Origin: Rhodanobacteraceae bacterium ZG21-1
Lineage (GTDB): Bacteria > Pseudomonadota > Gammaproteobacteria > Xanthomonadales > Rhodanobacteraceae
Length of the DNA: 64,000 bases
Assembly: GCA_021390615.1 (NCBI GenBank)
Contig: JAJEJU010000025.1
Span: forward strand, 1,116,001-1,180,000
Reading direction: 5' to 3'
Shown here: piece by piece, positions 43,072 to 51,010 of the stretch
How the letters are laid out: each line of letters opens with the position of its first letter
How positions within the stretch are numbered: position 1 is the stretch's first letter
The notes under the pieces: generated by a model
Database searches by the model: none
What the model saw: the letters and a program-made list of their open reading frames with translations, nothing else
What the model was told of the DNA's origin: nothing
Translations under genes and position numbers: made by a program

Positions 43072-43929
43072 GTGCGACGCACACTGCTCATGTTGGCGCT
43101 GGCCATGGCCAGCAGCTGTACCTATGCCGCCACCGGGGTCGCCCTGGTGCACGGCACCGGCGACCAGACCGACGCCTACGACGACTACTGGCAGTCCGAC
43201 ATGGTCGAGGGGATCCGCGCCGGCCTCAGCAATCCCAACAACCTGCTGGTGGTGAACTGCGACTTCACCCAGTACATGTGGGATGACCGCGCCGCCGGCT
43301 GCCTGGCCGGCCAGCTCACCAGCTTCATCCAGAGCAACAGCATCGACAAGCTGATCGTCATCACCCACTCCAACGGTGGCAACGTGATGCGCTGGATCCT
43401 GTCCAACCCCACCTACGACGCGCGCTATCCGGCGATCATCCAGCGCATCGTCAAGGTCGACGCGGTCGCGCCGTCCAGCGCGGGCACCCCGCTAGCCGAT
43501 GCGGTGATGCAGGGCAACGTGTTCGAGAGCGCGCTCGGCTGGCTGCTCGGCTACCAGAACGACGCGGTGCGCCAGCAGCAGGTCGGCTGGATGGCCACCT
43601 ACAACCAGCAGAACCTGCTCGGCACCGCGGGCCGCCCGGCGCTGCCGGTGCCGTTCCGCGACGTAGTGGGCACCAACGTGTACGCCGCCAACCCGTTCAG
43701 CTCGCAGGACACCTGCGGCGGCTACGCCGACAGCGTGGGCCTGGACATCACCCAGAACTGGCTGGACAGCTGCTCTGACGGCTTCATCAACTGCACCAGT
43801 TCCTCGGCTGCCGGCAGCGTGTGGTTCCAGGACTACCAGCGCACCAACGGCTACACGCTCAACCACAACCAGAGCCGGCGCAACTGCTTCGGCATGGCCT
43901 CCATTCTCGCCAACGACCTCAAGGACTGA
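43072..43929 (+). CDS. Secreted alpha/beta-hydrolase (lipase/esterase-like)
   Basis: 285 residues from the GTG at 43072. A signal peptide (LLMLALAMASSCTYA) precedes VALVHGTGDQTDAYDDYWQS, an oxyanion-type HGTG motif. The nucleophile elbow is VITHSNGGNVMRWIL. Four or more cysteines in the C-terminal half (DTCGGYADS, DSCSDGFINC, RRNCFG) imply disulfides. The layout recalls secreted lipases and PhaZ7-like depolymerases, but substrate is unknown. Followed by a DUF4785-like gene 4 bp later. Confidence 0.78.
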   Translation: MRRTLLMLALAMASSCTYAATGVALVHGTGDQTDAYDDYWQSDMVEGIRAGLSNPNNLLVVNCDFTQYMWDDRAAGCLAGQLTSFIQSNSIDKLIVITHSNGGNVMRWILSNPTYDARYPAIIQRIVKVDAVAPSSAGTPLADAVMQGNVFESALGWLLGYQNDAVRQQQVGWMATYNQQNLLGTAGRPALPVPFRDVVGTNVYAANPFSSQDTCGGYADSVGLDITQNWLDSCSDGFINCTSSSAAGSVWFQDYQRTNGYTLNHNQSRRNCFGMASILANDLKD

Positions 43930-43933
43930 CGCC

Positions 43934-45196
43934 ATGCAGAGACGAATGATTCCGCTCGCCCTGCTCGCCGCCCTGGCGACCGCTCCGGCCTGGGCCGCCA
44001 CGCAGGCCCTGCTGCCGGCGCAGGACAGCGACATGGTGCCGGCCACGCTGACCGCGCATGCCGCCCTGCCGACCATCACCGCCCAGGCGGCCAAGACCGT
44101 CGCCATGCCGCAGGTGCACGCGGAACGGCAGCCGGTCAGCATCAACTGGGCGCTGCCCCACGACGGCGCGATCCAGGCCGTGCCGCAGTCGTTCGCGCGC
44201 AGCAGCCGCGAATACTGGCTGGACGCCAGCGCCGACGACCTGAAGCAAGGCCTGCAGCTGCCGCTGACCGCGCCCGGCGCGATCATCCGCGTCAGCCCCA
44301 GCGATACGGTCCACGGCCAGCTGGCTCCCGAGAAAGTGCAGCTGCGGCTCGGCAACCAGTCGCTGAGCGCCGACCGTGCGGCCAGCCAGCTGGCTGACGC
44401 CACCACCATGCGCGCCGCCGGCATGAACGTGCCCGCCGCCTCGCTGGTGATGCGGCTGAAGCCCGAGCTGGGCTCCGGCGTGGCCACCCTGCAGGCCGCC
44501 AGCCCGAGCGGACGCTACGTGGTGCACGTGTTCGAGCCGAACAGCTCGCTCACCGTCAGCGCGCGCGCCGACCGCGACGACGCCCTGCTCGGCCAGCATG
44601 TGCACGTCAGCGTCGGCATGCAGGACGCCGGCAAGGCGCGCCCGTTGCAGTCGGTGGACGGCTTCCTGCGCGCGCCCGACGGCAGCACCACGCCGCTCGA
44701 CTACCGCGCCCAGGCCGACGGCAGCTATGCCGCCGACGTGGCCCCCGCGCGCGCCTCCGCCGTGCCCGGCCTGTGGGAGATCCACAGCTTCAGCGTCGGC
44801 GACGACGGCGCGGGACATGCCGTGCGCCGCGACACCACCACGGTGTTCAGCGCCGCCGCGCCTGACGCCCGCCTCGACGGCAGCGCCGAGGTGAAGCGTG
44901 CCGCCGGCCAGGGCATCGACGTCGGCGTCGGCGTGACGGCCGCGGGCGCCAGCCGCTATGCCGTGTCCGGCGTGCTGTACGGGCGCGACAGCAGCGGCCA
45001 CATGGTGCCCGCCGCCTACGCGCAGTCGGCCGCCTGGCTGCCGGCCGGCAACGGCAAGCTGGTGCTGCATTACGATGCAAGCAACCTGCACGGCGTGGGT
45101 GCGCCGTACGAACTGCACGACCTGCGCCTGCAGGACCAGCCGGCGATCGCCCTGATCGAACGGCGTGCACTGGCCCTGCGCTTCGACGCGCCTTGA
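43934..45196 (+). CDS. Secreted DUF4785-like protein
   Basis: 420 residues with a signal peptide (cleavage near AWA-ATQAL). The body is beta-rich with an Ig-like central region (SGRYVVHVFEPNSSLTVSAR, GQHVHVSVGMQDAGKARPLQ, DGSYAADVAPARASAVPGLW) and a C-terminal YELHDLRLQDQPAIALIERR, matching my memory of DUF4785. It is in one operon with the upstream hydrolase, so it may be a partner, chaperone or surface anchor for it. No catalytic motif seen. Confidence 0.65.
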   Translation: MQRRMIPLALLAALATAPAWAATQALLPAQDSDMVPATLTAHAALPTITAQAAKTVAMPQVHAERQPVSINWALPHDGAIQAVPQSFARSSREYWLDASADDLKQGLQLPLTAPGAIIRVSPSDTVHGQLAPEKVQLRLGNQSLSADRAASQLADATTMRAAGMNVPAASLVMRLKPELGSGVATLQAASPSGRYVVHVFEPNSSLTVSARADRDDALLGQHVHVSVGMQDAGKARPLQSVDGFLRAPDGSTTPLDYRAQADGSYAADVAPARASAVPGLWEIHSFSVGDDGAGHAVRRDTTTVFSAAAPDARLDGSAEVKRAAGQGIDVGVGVTAAGASRYAVSGVLYGRDSSGHMVPAAYAQSAAWLPAGNGKLVLHYDASNLHGVGAPYELHDLRLQDQPAIALIERRALALRFDAP

Positions 45197-45201
45197 TGGT
45201 C

Positions 45202-45233
45202 CAGGAGCCGCACCGCATGCGGTGCGGCTCCTG
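45202..45233. terminator. 32-bp perfect palindrome between convergent genes
   Basis: CAGGAGCCGCACCGCA (45202-45217) is followed directly by its exact reverse complement (45218-45233). It occupies the 40 bp between the convergent DUF4785-like and hypothetical genes and would form the same hairpin on both strands, so it should act as a bidirectional terminator despite no T-run. Confidence 0.75.
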
Positions 45234-45235
45234 CG

Positions 45236-45796
45236 TCACGGCTCCTGGTAGCGCAGCGAGGCCGCGATCCGCCTTGCGAGTTCGCGCTCGGCCCGATCGC
45301 GATAGTCGATCCGCAGCACGAAGCTGCCGCTCCGTCGCGCGTGACCTGCGGACGGCAGCGTTTCGACGCTGACCGTGCGGTGGTACGGATAAAACACGAG
45401 GCGCGCGCCAGGCAGCGCGCCGTCGAACTCGCAGTCGATCGCTCGCGCCGCGCGGCTACCGGCGATGATGCGCACTTCGCGGCTTTGTGCCGGGCAAGGC
45501 AGCGCCGCCGCCTCGGTCGGCGAGCGGTAGCCCCACACCACTTGCATGCGCGGCATCTCCTGCGAAGCCTGGTTGGGTGGGAGTTCCGAATCGATGACGC
45601 CATCGCCGTTGGCGTAGCGCGCCGTCGGCGCGTAGCTGGCCGGGAGCATCAGCTCGAAGCCGCCATCCAGTCGGCGTAGCACGAACTCGCAGGCAGCGCA
45701 GGCAGTGCCCGAGGCGGCATGCAAGGCCGGTGCTGCCGGTATGGCGACAAGCACGGCCAGTCCTGCCGTCAGCATCCAGCGAGAGCCTGTTCTCAC
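45236..45796 (-). CDS. Secreted protein of unknown function
   Basis: 186 residues from the GTG at 45796 (AAGGA eight bases upstream); an internal ATG at 45775 would shorten the signal peptide. Signal peptide cleavage is near LHA-ASGTA. The mature part has two close cysteines (CAACEFVL), LMLPASYAPTARYANGDGVI and a basic C-terminal helix (RDRAERELARRIAASL). Family not recognised. It lies 26 bp after the LysE-type gene on the same strand. Confidence 0.65.
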   Translation of the reverse strand: MRTGSRWMLTAGLAVLVAIPAAPALHAASGTACAACEFVLRRLDGGFELMLPASYAPTARYANGDGVIDSELPPNQASQEMPRMQVVWGYRSPTEAAALPCPAQSREVRIIAGSRAARAIDCEFDGALPGARLVFYPYHRTVSVETLPSAGHARRSGSFVLRIDYRDRAERELARRIAASLRYQEP

Positions 45797-45822
45797 GCCC
45801 GCGATCCTTCGCCCGGCATGCG

Positions 45823-46446
45823 TCAGCCCTTGCGTGCGAACACCAGGTGCAGGCCGAACAGCACGAAGATCGCGCCGGCCAGGCCGTCGATCCAGCGCGA
45901 CAGGCGCAGATAGCCCCGGCGCATCACCGGCAGCGCGAACACGCCGGCCACCAGCAGGAACCACAGCAGGGTCTCCGCGATCACCATGCCCCACAGGCCC
46001 CAGCGCGTGGCGGTATCGACCCCGTTGCCGAGGAAGGCCGAGAACACGCTGCCGAAATAGACCACCACCTTGGGGTTGGACAGATTGGTCAGCAGGCCGG
46101 CGCGCAAGGTGGCCCAATCGCTTTGCTGCAGCACGGCGCTGGGCTCGCCGGTCACAGCCGGAGCACGCCAGGCGCCGCGCAGCATCTTCAGGCCCATCCA
46201 GATCAGGTACAGGCCGCCGGCCACCATGATCAGCCGCTCCAGCCACGCCAGCCGCTGCAGCAGCAGCTGCAGGCCGGCCACCGCCAGCGCCGACCACACC
46301 ACCACGCCCAGGGTGATGCCGACCACGCCGAACACGGCCTGCCGGCGGGTGCGGCTCACCGCGGTCTGCGAGACGAAGAAGAAGTCCGGGCCCGGGCTCA
46401 GCAGGGCCAGCAGGTGCACGATGGCGATGGTCAGGAACAAGCTCAT
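45823..46446 (-). CDS. LysE/RhtB family amino-acid exporter
   Basis: 207 residues from the ATG at 46446, the usual family length; an ATG at 46482 adds 12 residues with no family match. Six membrane helices and the signatures LLALLSPGPDFFFVSQTAVS, RRQAVFGVVGITLGVVVW and GLLTNLSNPKVVVYFGSVFS identify RhtB/LysE exporters, which expel amino acids such as homoserine or threonine. Substrate not predictable. Confidence 0.92.
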   Translation of the reverse strand: MSLFLTIAIVHLLALLSPGPDFFFVSQTAVSRTRRQAVFGVVGITLGVVVWSALAVAGLQLLLQRLAWLERLIMVAGGLYLIWMGLKMLRGAWRAPAVTGEPSAVLQQSDWATLRAGLLTNLSNPKVVVYFGSVFSAFLGNGVDTATRWGLWGMVIAETLLWFLLVAGVFALPVMRRGYLRLSRWIDGLAGAIFVLFGLHLVFARKG

Positions 46447-46675
46447 GGTCGAATACTCTGCGATGGTCGGGTCCGGGATCAAGGCGATCCCGCAATGCGG
46501 CTTGCCGCCGCCAGCCGGCCTACTCTACCCTGCACAGCCGTGGTCGCCGCCAGAGGCGCGGCCATGTCCGGGGAGCGCTCAGGGGACGAGGGCCTGCGCA
46601 TGCGTCTGGGCCGATCGAGTCATGCGCCTTCGCTGGCCGCATGGCAACCATTCCCTCTCCTACAGCGAAGCCTCG

Positions 46676-47935
46676 ATGAGCATCAAGTTCCGCCTGATCG
46701 TGATGAATTTTCTGCAGTTCTTCGTGTGGGCCTCGTGGCTGCTCACGATCGGCGCATATTGGTTCCAGACCAAGCACTGGTCCGGCAACGAGTTCGGCAA
46801 GATCTTCTCCACCATGGGCATCGCCTCGCTGTTCATGCCCTCGCTGATGGGCGTGGTGGCGGACAAGTGGATCAACGCGGAACGGCTGTACGGCCTGCTG
46901 CACATCGCCGGCGCGGTCGTGCTGTTCACCGTGCCGCGAGTGAACGATCCGGAGACCATGTTCTGGGTGATGCTGGTCAACATGATCTGCTACATGCCGA
47001 CCATCTCGCTGTCGATCGCGGTGGCCTACTCGGCGCTCAAGGGCCAGGGCAAGGATGTGGTGAAGGACTATCCGCCGATCCGCGTATGGGGCACGGTGGG
47101 TTTCATCGTCGCGCTGTGGGTGGTCAGCCTGCTGCACCTGGAAACCTCGCCGGGCCAGTTCTACGTGGCCTCGGCCGCGTCGCTGCTGCTGGGCCTGTAC
47201 GCCTTCACCCTGCCGCCCTGCCCGCCCAAGCTGGACCGGCTGCCGCACAAGAACCTGCTCGATACGCTGGGCCTGACCTCGTTCGCGCTGTTCCGCAACC
47301 GGCAGATGGCGATCTTCTTCATTTTCGCCATGCTGCTGGGCGCCTCGCTGCAGCTGACCAATGCCTACGGCGACACCTTCCTGCACGACTTCGCCAACGT
47401 GCCGGCCTACAAGGACCTGCAGGCGGTGCGCTATCCCGCCATCATCATGTCGATCTCGCAGGTCTCGGAAACCCTGTTCATCCTGGCCATTCCGTTTTTC
47501 CTGAAGCGCTTCGGCATCAAGGGCGTGATGCTGATCAGCATGATCGCCTGGACGCTGCGCTTCGGCCTGTTCGCCTACGGCAACCCCGGCGACGGCCTCT
47601 GGATGATCGTGCTGTCCTGCATCGTCTACGGCATGGCCTTCGACTTCTTCAACATCTCCGGCTCGCTGTTCGTGGAAGGCCAGTGCGACCCGGCGATCCG
47701 CGCCAGCGCGCAAGGCCTGTTCATGCTGATGACCAACGGCATCGGCGCGGTGCTCGGCAGCCGCCTGAGCGGCCTGGTCATCGAAAGCTACTTCACCCGC
47801 CCCGACAAGAGCATGGACTGGCACGGCATCTGGCTCACCTTCGCGATCTACTCGCTGGTGGTCGCCGTGCTGTTCCAGTTGATGTTCAGGCGGCCGCGCC
47901 AATCCCCGGCCGCCGGGCAAGTGCCGCTGCACTGA
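46676..47935 (+). CDS. NupG-type nucleoside MFS transporter
   Basis: 419 residues from the ATG at 46676, against 418 for E. coli NupG. Twelve hydrophobic helices are apparent, with family features FRLIVMNFLQFFVWASWLLT, PPIRVWGTVGFI, YPAIIMSISQVSETLFILAI and GMAFDFFNISGSLFVEGQCD. NupG-like carriers import nucleosides with protons. The ribosome site is weak. The 230-bp upstream region shared with the divergent LysE gene has no other feature I recognise. Confidence 0.88.
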   Translation: MSIKFRLIVMNFLQFFVWASWLLTIGAYWFQTKHWSGNEFGKIFSTMGIASLFMPSLMGVVADKWINAERLYGLLHIAGAVVLFTVPRVNDPETMFWVMLVNMICYMPTISLSIAVAYSALKGQGKDVVKDYPPIRVWGTVGFIVALWVVSLLHLETSPGQFYVASAASLLLGLYAFTLPPCPPKLDRLPHKNLLDTLGLTSFALFRNRQMAIFFIFAMLLGASLQLTNAYGDTFLHDFANVPAYKDLQAVRYPAIIMSISQVSETLFILAIPFFLKRFGIKGVMLISMIAWTLRFGLFAYGNPGDGLWMIVLSCIVYGMAFDFFNISGSLFVEGQCDPAIRASAQGLFMLMTNGIGAVLGSRLSGLVIESYFTRPDKSMDWHGIWLTFAIYSLVVAVLFQLMFRRPRQSPAAGQVPLH

Positions 47936-47954
47936 GCGGCAGCGGCGCTGCCGC
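47936..47954 (+). terminator. Hairpin directly after the NupG-like gene
   Basis: GCGGCAGC (47936-47943) pairs with 47947-47954 over a 3-nt loop, starting at the first base after the stop codon. There is no T-run, so termination is uncertain. Nothing else is seen up to 48094. Confidence 0.4.
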
Positions 47955-48094
47955 ACCGAGCATGCTTGCGACAGCTGGAAGCAAGCGTCTTGCGAAAGTG
48001 AAGCGCGCTGGCGGCTGTGTCGAAGCCGCAGCGCTGGCGCTGGCCCCGAGCTGCAGATTGCCTGCCTGTCGTCCCGAAAAAAAGGGACGCCTGG

Positions 48095-48682
48095 TCAGTC
48101 GCCCGGCAGCAGATGTTCCTGCACGCGTTCGCTGCGGCTTTCCACCACGCGGCCGTGATGGTCGAAGCGCAGCACGATCAGCCAGTTGTACACGTCTTCC
48201 GGCCAGTGCTTGCCGATCAGCGCCTTGGCGTCGCCGCCCAGCGCATCGACCAGCTTATCGATATGGCCGTGATGCCAGGCGATCAGCAGCACCGGCGCTT
48301 CGTTCTGTTCGCGCAGCGACTTCGCCAGCGCATCGACCTGGTCGTCGGCCCAGTTCTGCTCGATCGGCAGGCCCAGGCGCGCCGCCAGCGGGGTCAGGGT
48401 TAGCCGCGGCCGCTCGCTCTCCTTGCTGTCGCGGGTGGCGATCAGGCGCTGCGGCTGCAGCGTCTCGCCGTCGAGCCGCAGCGGCGCGAAATAACTGGCA
48501 TAGGCCTGCGCGCGCTGCTCGCCGCGTGCGCTCAAGCCCGGTCCCGCATCGGCCTTCTCCGCATGCCGCACGATCAGCACGGTGGCATCGGCGAGGCCAC
48601 GACCCGACTTGTCCGCGTGGTGCGCCGACACCGGCGACAGCAGCGAACACAGCAGCAAGAACAGGAACAGGCGCAGACGCAT
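48095..48682 (-). CDS. Periplasmic histidine phosphatase family protein
   Basis: 195 residues with a signal peptide (LFLFLLLCSLLSPVSA). The histidine phosphatase core is VLIVRHAEKADAGPGLSARG, with the catalytic RH pair and an A in place of the more usual G, and a second histidine segment LLIAWHHGHIDKLVDALG. These enzymes transfer phosphate through the first histidine. Substrate unknown. Divergent from the gene at 48822. Confidence 0.82.
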   Translation of the reverse strand: MRLRLFLFLLLCSLLSPVSAHHADKSGRGLADATVLIVRHAEKADAGPGLSARGEQRAQAYASYFAPLRLDGETLQPQRLIATRDSKESERPRLTLTPLAARLGLPIEQNWADDQVDALAKSLREQNEAPVLLIAWHHGHIDKLVDALGGDAKALIGKHWPEDVYNWLIVLRFDHHGRVVESRSERVQEHLLPGD

Positions 48683-48821
48683 GGCTGGCAGCTCGATCGA
48701 GAAAGGCGCTCACTATGCCACGAGCCCCTTCGCCGCCGAGCACGCCTGCTCGCCCCGATCGCTGCTGCGGCGTACGATGCCGCACTTTGCACCCCTATCG
48801 ATCGGATCGATCACCGGAGCC

Positions 48822-49430
48822 ATGATGACTCGCCTCGCCCCACTCTTCCTGCTGCTGCTCGCCGCGCCGAGCTTCGCCCTTGCCGCCGAGCGCTGCGATT
48901 GGCAGAGCATCGTGCACCCGGAGGATCGCCCCACCGTGCAGGTCAGCCTGACCGAGCTGTCGGCAGTGGAGCAGGCGCCGGCCAGCGACGGCATCAGCGT
49001 CAGCGACGAGGCTCAGGACCGGCAGGATCTGCATGACTTGCTGCAGCGCGCCGCCAACACCCTGCCCCTGGGCGATGTCGCCGGCGCCTGGCGGGTACGC
49101 TCGCTGCAGCTCGACCGGGGCCATGTCTTCGGCTATCCCTACTTCGCCGCGCGCATCACGCGGCAGGGCTGCAGCCTGCATTTCGCCAAGACCACCGGCT
49201 CGCAGCGCCGCTCCGGCGAACTGCTGCCGCTGGACCACGACGGCCGCGCGCTGGCCTTCCTCGGCGTGGCCACGGTGAACGACGAGGTGCCGCGCCCCTA
49301 CGGCACGCTCGACGCGTCCTCGGACGATCACAACAGCGTGGGCCGCCTGCTGCGCATCGGTCCCAACGAGCTGCTGATGATCCTGGACTACCGGCAGGGC
49401 AGCTTCGAGCTGTACCACCTCAAGCGCTGA
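48822..49430 (+). CDS. DUF4893-like secreted protein
   Basis: 202 residues with a signal peptide (cleavage near ALA-AERCD); a second ATG three bases on is equally possible. The mature part has CDWQSIVHPEDRPTVQVSLT, AGAWRVRSLQLDRGHVFGYP, FAKTTGSQRRSGELLPLDHD, a conserved FLGVATV and LRIGPNELLMILDYRQGSFE, the order I associate with DUF4893. Function unknown. Located 41 bp before the Dus gene. Confidence 0.7.
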   Translation: MMTRLAPLFLLLLAAPSFALAAERCDWQSIVHPEDRPTVQVSLTELSAVEQAPASDGISVSDEAQDRQDLHDLLQRAANTLPLGDVAGAWRVRSLQLDRGHVFGYPYFAARITRQGCSLHFAKTTGSQRRSGELLPLDHDGRALAFLGVATVNDEVPRPYGTLDASSDDHNSVGRLLRIGPNELLMILDYRQGSFELYHLKR

Positions 49431-49459
49431 GCCCGCCTGCCGCAATCGGGTCTGGGCCT

Positions 49460-49465
49460 TACAAT
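49460..49465 (+). promoter_or_regulatory. -10 element six bases before the dus start
   Basis: TACAAT ends six bases before the ATG at 49472. Transcription would begin about at the start codon, giving a leaderless mRNA, and no ribosome site is present. A clear -35 is not seen. Confidence 0.5.
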
Positions 49466-49471
49466 AGGCCC

Positions 49472-50524
49472 ATGCGCCTCGGTCCCTACCTCATCGACCC
49501 GCCGGTGGTGCTGGCCCCGATGGCCGGCGTCACCGACAAGCCATTCCGCCTGCTGTGCAAGCGGCTGGGCGCGGGCCTGGCCGTGTCCGAGATGACCAGC
49601 GCCGATCCGCGCCTGTGGCAGACGCGCAAGTCGCTGCACCGGATGGACCACGCCGGCGAACCCGAACCGGTCAGCGTGCAGATCGCCGGCTACGACCCGG
49701 CTATGCTGGCCGAGGCCGCGCGCTTCAACGTGGCCAACGGCGCGCAGATCATCGACATCAACATGGGCTGCCCGGCCAAGAAGGTCTGCAATGTCTGGTC
49801 CGGCTCGGCCCTGCTGCAGGACGAGCCACTGGTCGCGCGCATCGTGCGGGCAGTGGTCGCCGCCGTCGAGGTGCCGGTGACCCTGAAGATCCGCACCGGC
49901 TGGGACCGCGAGCACAAGAACGCGCTGAACATCGCGCGCATCGCCGAGGACAGCGGCATCGCCGCCCTGGCCGTGCACGGCCGCACGCGTGCCGACAAAT
50001 ACGAAGGCGAGGCCGAGTACGACACCATCGCCGCGGTGAAGTCCGCCGTGCGCATCCCGGTGCTGGCCAACGGCGACATCGTCACGCCGCAGCAGGCCCG
50101 GCAGGTGCTCGAGCGGACCGGCGCCGACGCGGTGATGGTAGGCCGCGGCGCGCAGGGGCGGCCGTGGATCTTCCGCGAGATCGCGCACTACCTCGCCACC
50201 GGCGAATTGTTGCCGGAACCCGGCCCGGCCGAGATCGGGCACATCCTGCTCGGCCACCTCGAACAGCTCTACGCCTTCTACGGCGAACTGCCCGGCGTGC
50301 GCATCGCGCGCAAGCACCTGGGCTGGTATCTCAAGAGCGTCGAGGCATCCGGCCCGGGCGAGCGCCTTTCGGCCGCGCCGGGAAACGCCTCAAACCTGCC
50401 GCATCGGCCGGAGCACGCGGCCTTCCGCCAGGTGGTGAACCGCATCGAGTCGGCCACCGAGCAACTGCGCCTGACCCGCGACTACTTCGACGCCCTGGCC
50501 GACGGCCTGCGCGCCGCCGCCTGA
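49472..50524 (+). CDS. dusB: tRNA-dihydrouridine synthase, DusB type
   Basis: 350 residues. The FMN-binding TIM barrel is shown by VVLAPMAGVTDKPFRLLCKR, IIDINMGCPAKKVCNVWSGS (catalytic Cys100), PVTLKIRTGWD, LAVHGRTRADKYEGEAEYD and VMVGRGAQGRPWIFREIAHY. DusB reduces specific tRNA uridines in the D-loop. Between RKHLGWYLKS and AFRQVVNRIESA there is an extra stretch of about 22 residues (ASGPGERLSAAPGNASNLPH) not usual in the family. B-type assignment is by overall resemblance. Confidence 0.92.
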   Translation: MRLGPYLIDPPVVLAPMAGVTDKPFRLLCKRLGAGLAVSEMTSADPRLWQTRKSLHRMDHAGEPEPVSVQIAGYDPAMLAEAARFNVANGAQIIDINMGCPAKKVCNVWSGSALLQDEPLVARIVRAVVAAVEVPVTLKIRTGWDREHKNALNIARIAEDSGIAALAVHGRTRADKYEGEAEYDTIAAVKSAVRIPVLANGDIVTPQQARQVLERTGADAVMVGRGAQGRPWIFREIAHYLATGELLPEPGPAEIGHILLGHLEQLYAFYGELPGVRIARKHLGWYLKSVEASGPGERLSAAPGNASNLPHRPEHAAFRQVVNRIESATEQLRLTRDYFDALADGLRAAA

Positions 50525-50568
50525 CCCCGCCCGCCCCGAGACCCAGCACACGGCTCCACGCCGCGCGT

Positions 50569-50597
50569 TTGACTTCGCGCGCGCGGACGGCTATTTT
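50569..50597 (+). promoter_or_regulatory. Promoter of metE
   Basis: TTGACT (50569-50574), a 17-bp spacer and TATTTT (50592-50597). Transcription would start near 50604, immediately before the cobalamin riboswitch. Confidence 0.7.
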
Positions 50598-50603
50598 CGC
50601 GCC

Positions 50604-50800
50604 GCTGGAGGTTTTTATCTCTTCATCCGAATGAAGAGATAAGATTAAAAGGGAAGCCGGTGGGAATCCGGCGCTGCCCCGCAGCGGTATGTGGAAACGA
50701 CCCTCGCCATCGCACTGGAGTCCATCCCGGGAAGCGGCGAGCAGTAGGCCGGTGCCGACGCACCCCGTCCACGAGCCCGAAGACCTGCCCCGGCCGGAAA
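50604..50800 (+). promoter_or_regulatory. Cobalamin (B12) riboswitch upstream of metE
   Basis: The conserved aptamer core is present: TTAAAAGGGAAGCCGGTG, GGAATCCGGCGCTGCCCCGC, AGCGGTATG, and downstream the B12-box region GAGCCCGAAGACCTGCC (about 50773-50789). A perfect stem at 50617-50640 forms helix P2. In B12-rich cells the riboswitch should turn off the B12-independent methionine synthase. GC-rich inverted segments from 50790 to 50960 are candidates for the expression platform; the exact mechanism is not visible. Confidence 0.93.
50617..50640 (+). promoter_or_regulatory. 10-bp palindrome in the metE leader (riboswitch P2, possible Met-regulon operator)
   Basis: ATCTCTTCAT-CCGA-ATGAAGAGAT is a perfect inverted repeat located about 13 bp after the expected transcription start. 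It serves as P2 of the riboswitch. A closely similar half-site, TTTATCTCTTTATCCG, occurs at the same type of position upstream of metK. This makes a DNA-binding role (for example a SahR-like ArsR-family regulator of methionine genes) possible as well. Confidence 0.55.
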
Positions 50801-51010
50801 CCGGTTCGCCCTGTGGCGGCCGGCTTCTGCCCGACCTGGAGCTCCGCGGGGAGCCCGGTGCGTTCCGTAGCCCCTGGCGACGGACGCGCCGCCGTCCCGC
50901 GTCGATCCGGTTCGCCCGCGGGGGCGAAGGTCGACGACCATGCTGCCGGCGACGGCGACATGCCGCCCTTCGTTCCTCTTCGCTGCTCATCCCGCAAGAG
51001 GAATTCATGT

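Noticed and set aside
50660-51010. Upstream extension of metE through the leader
   Set aside because: It would be translated from the riboswitch core. MetE homology begins at the ATG at 51011.
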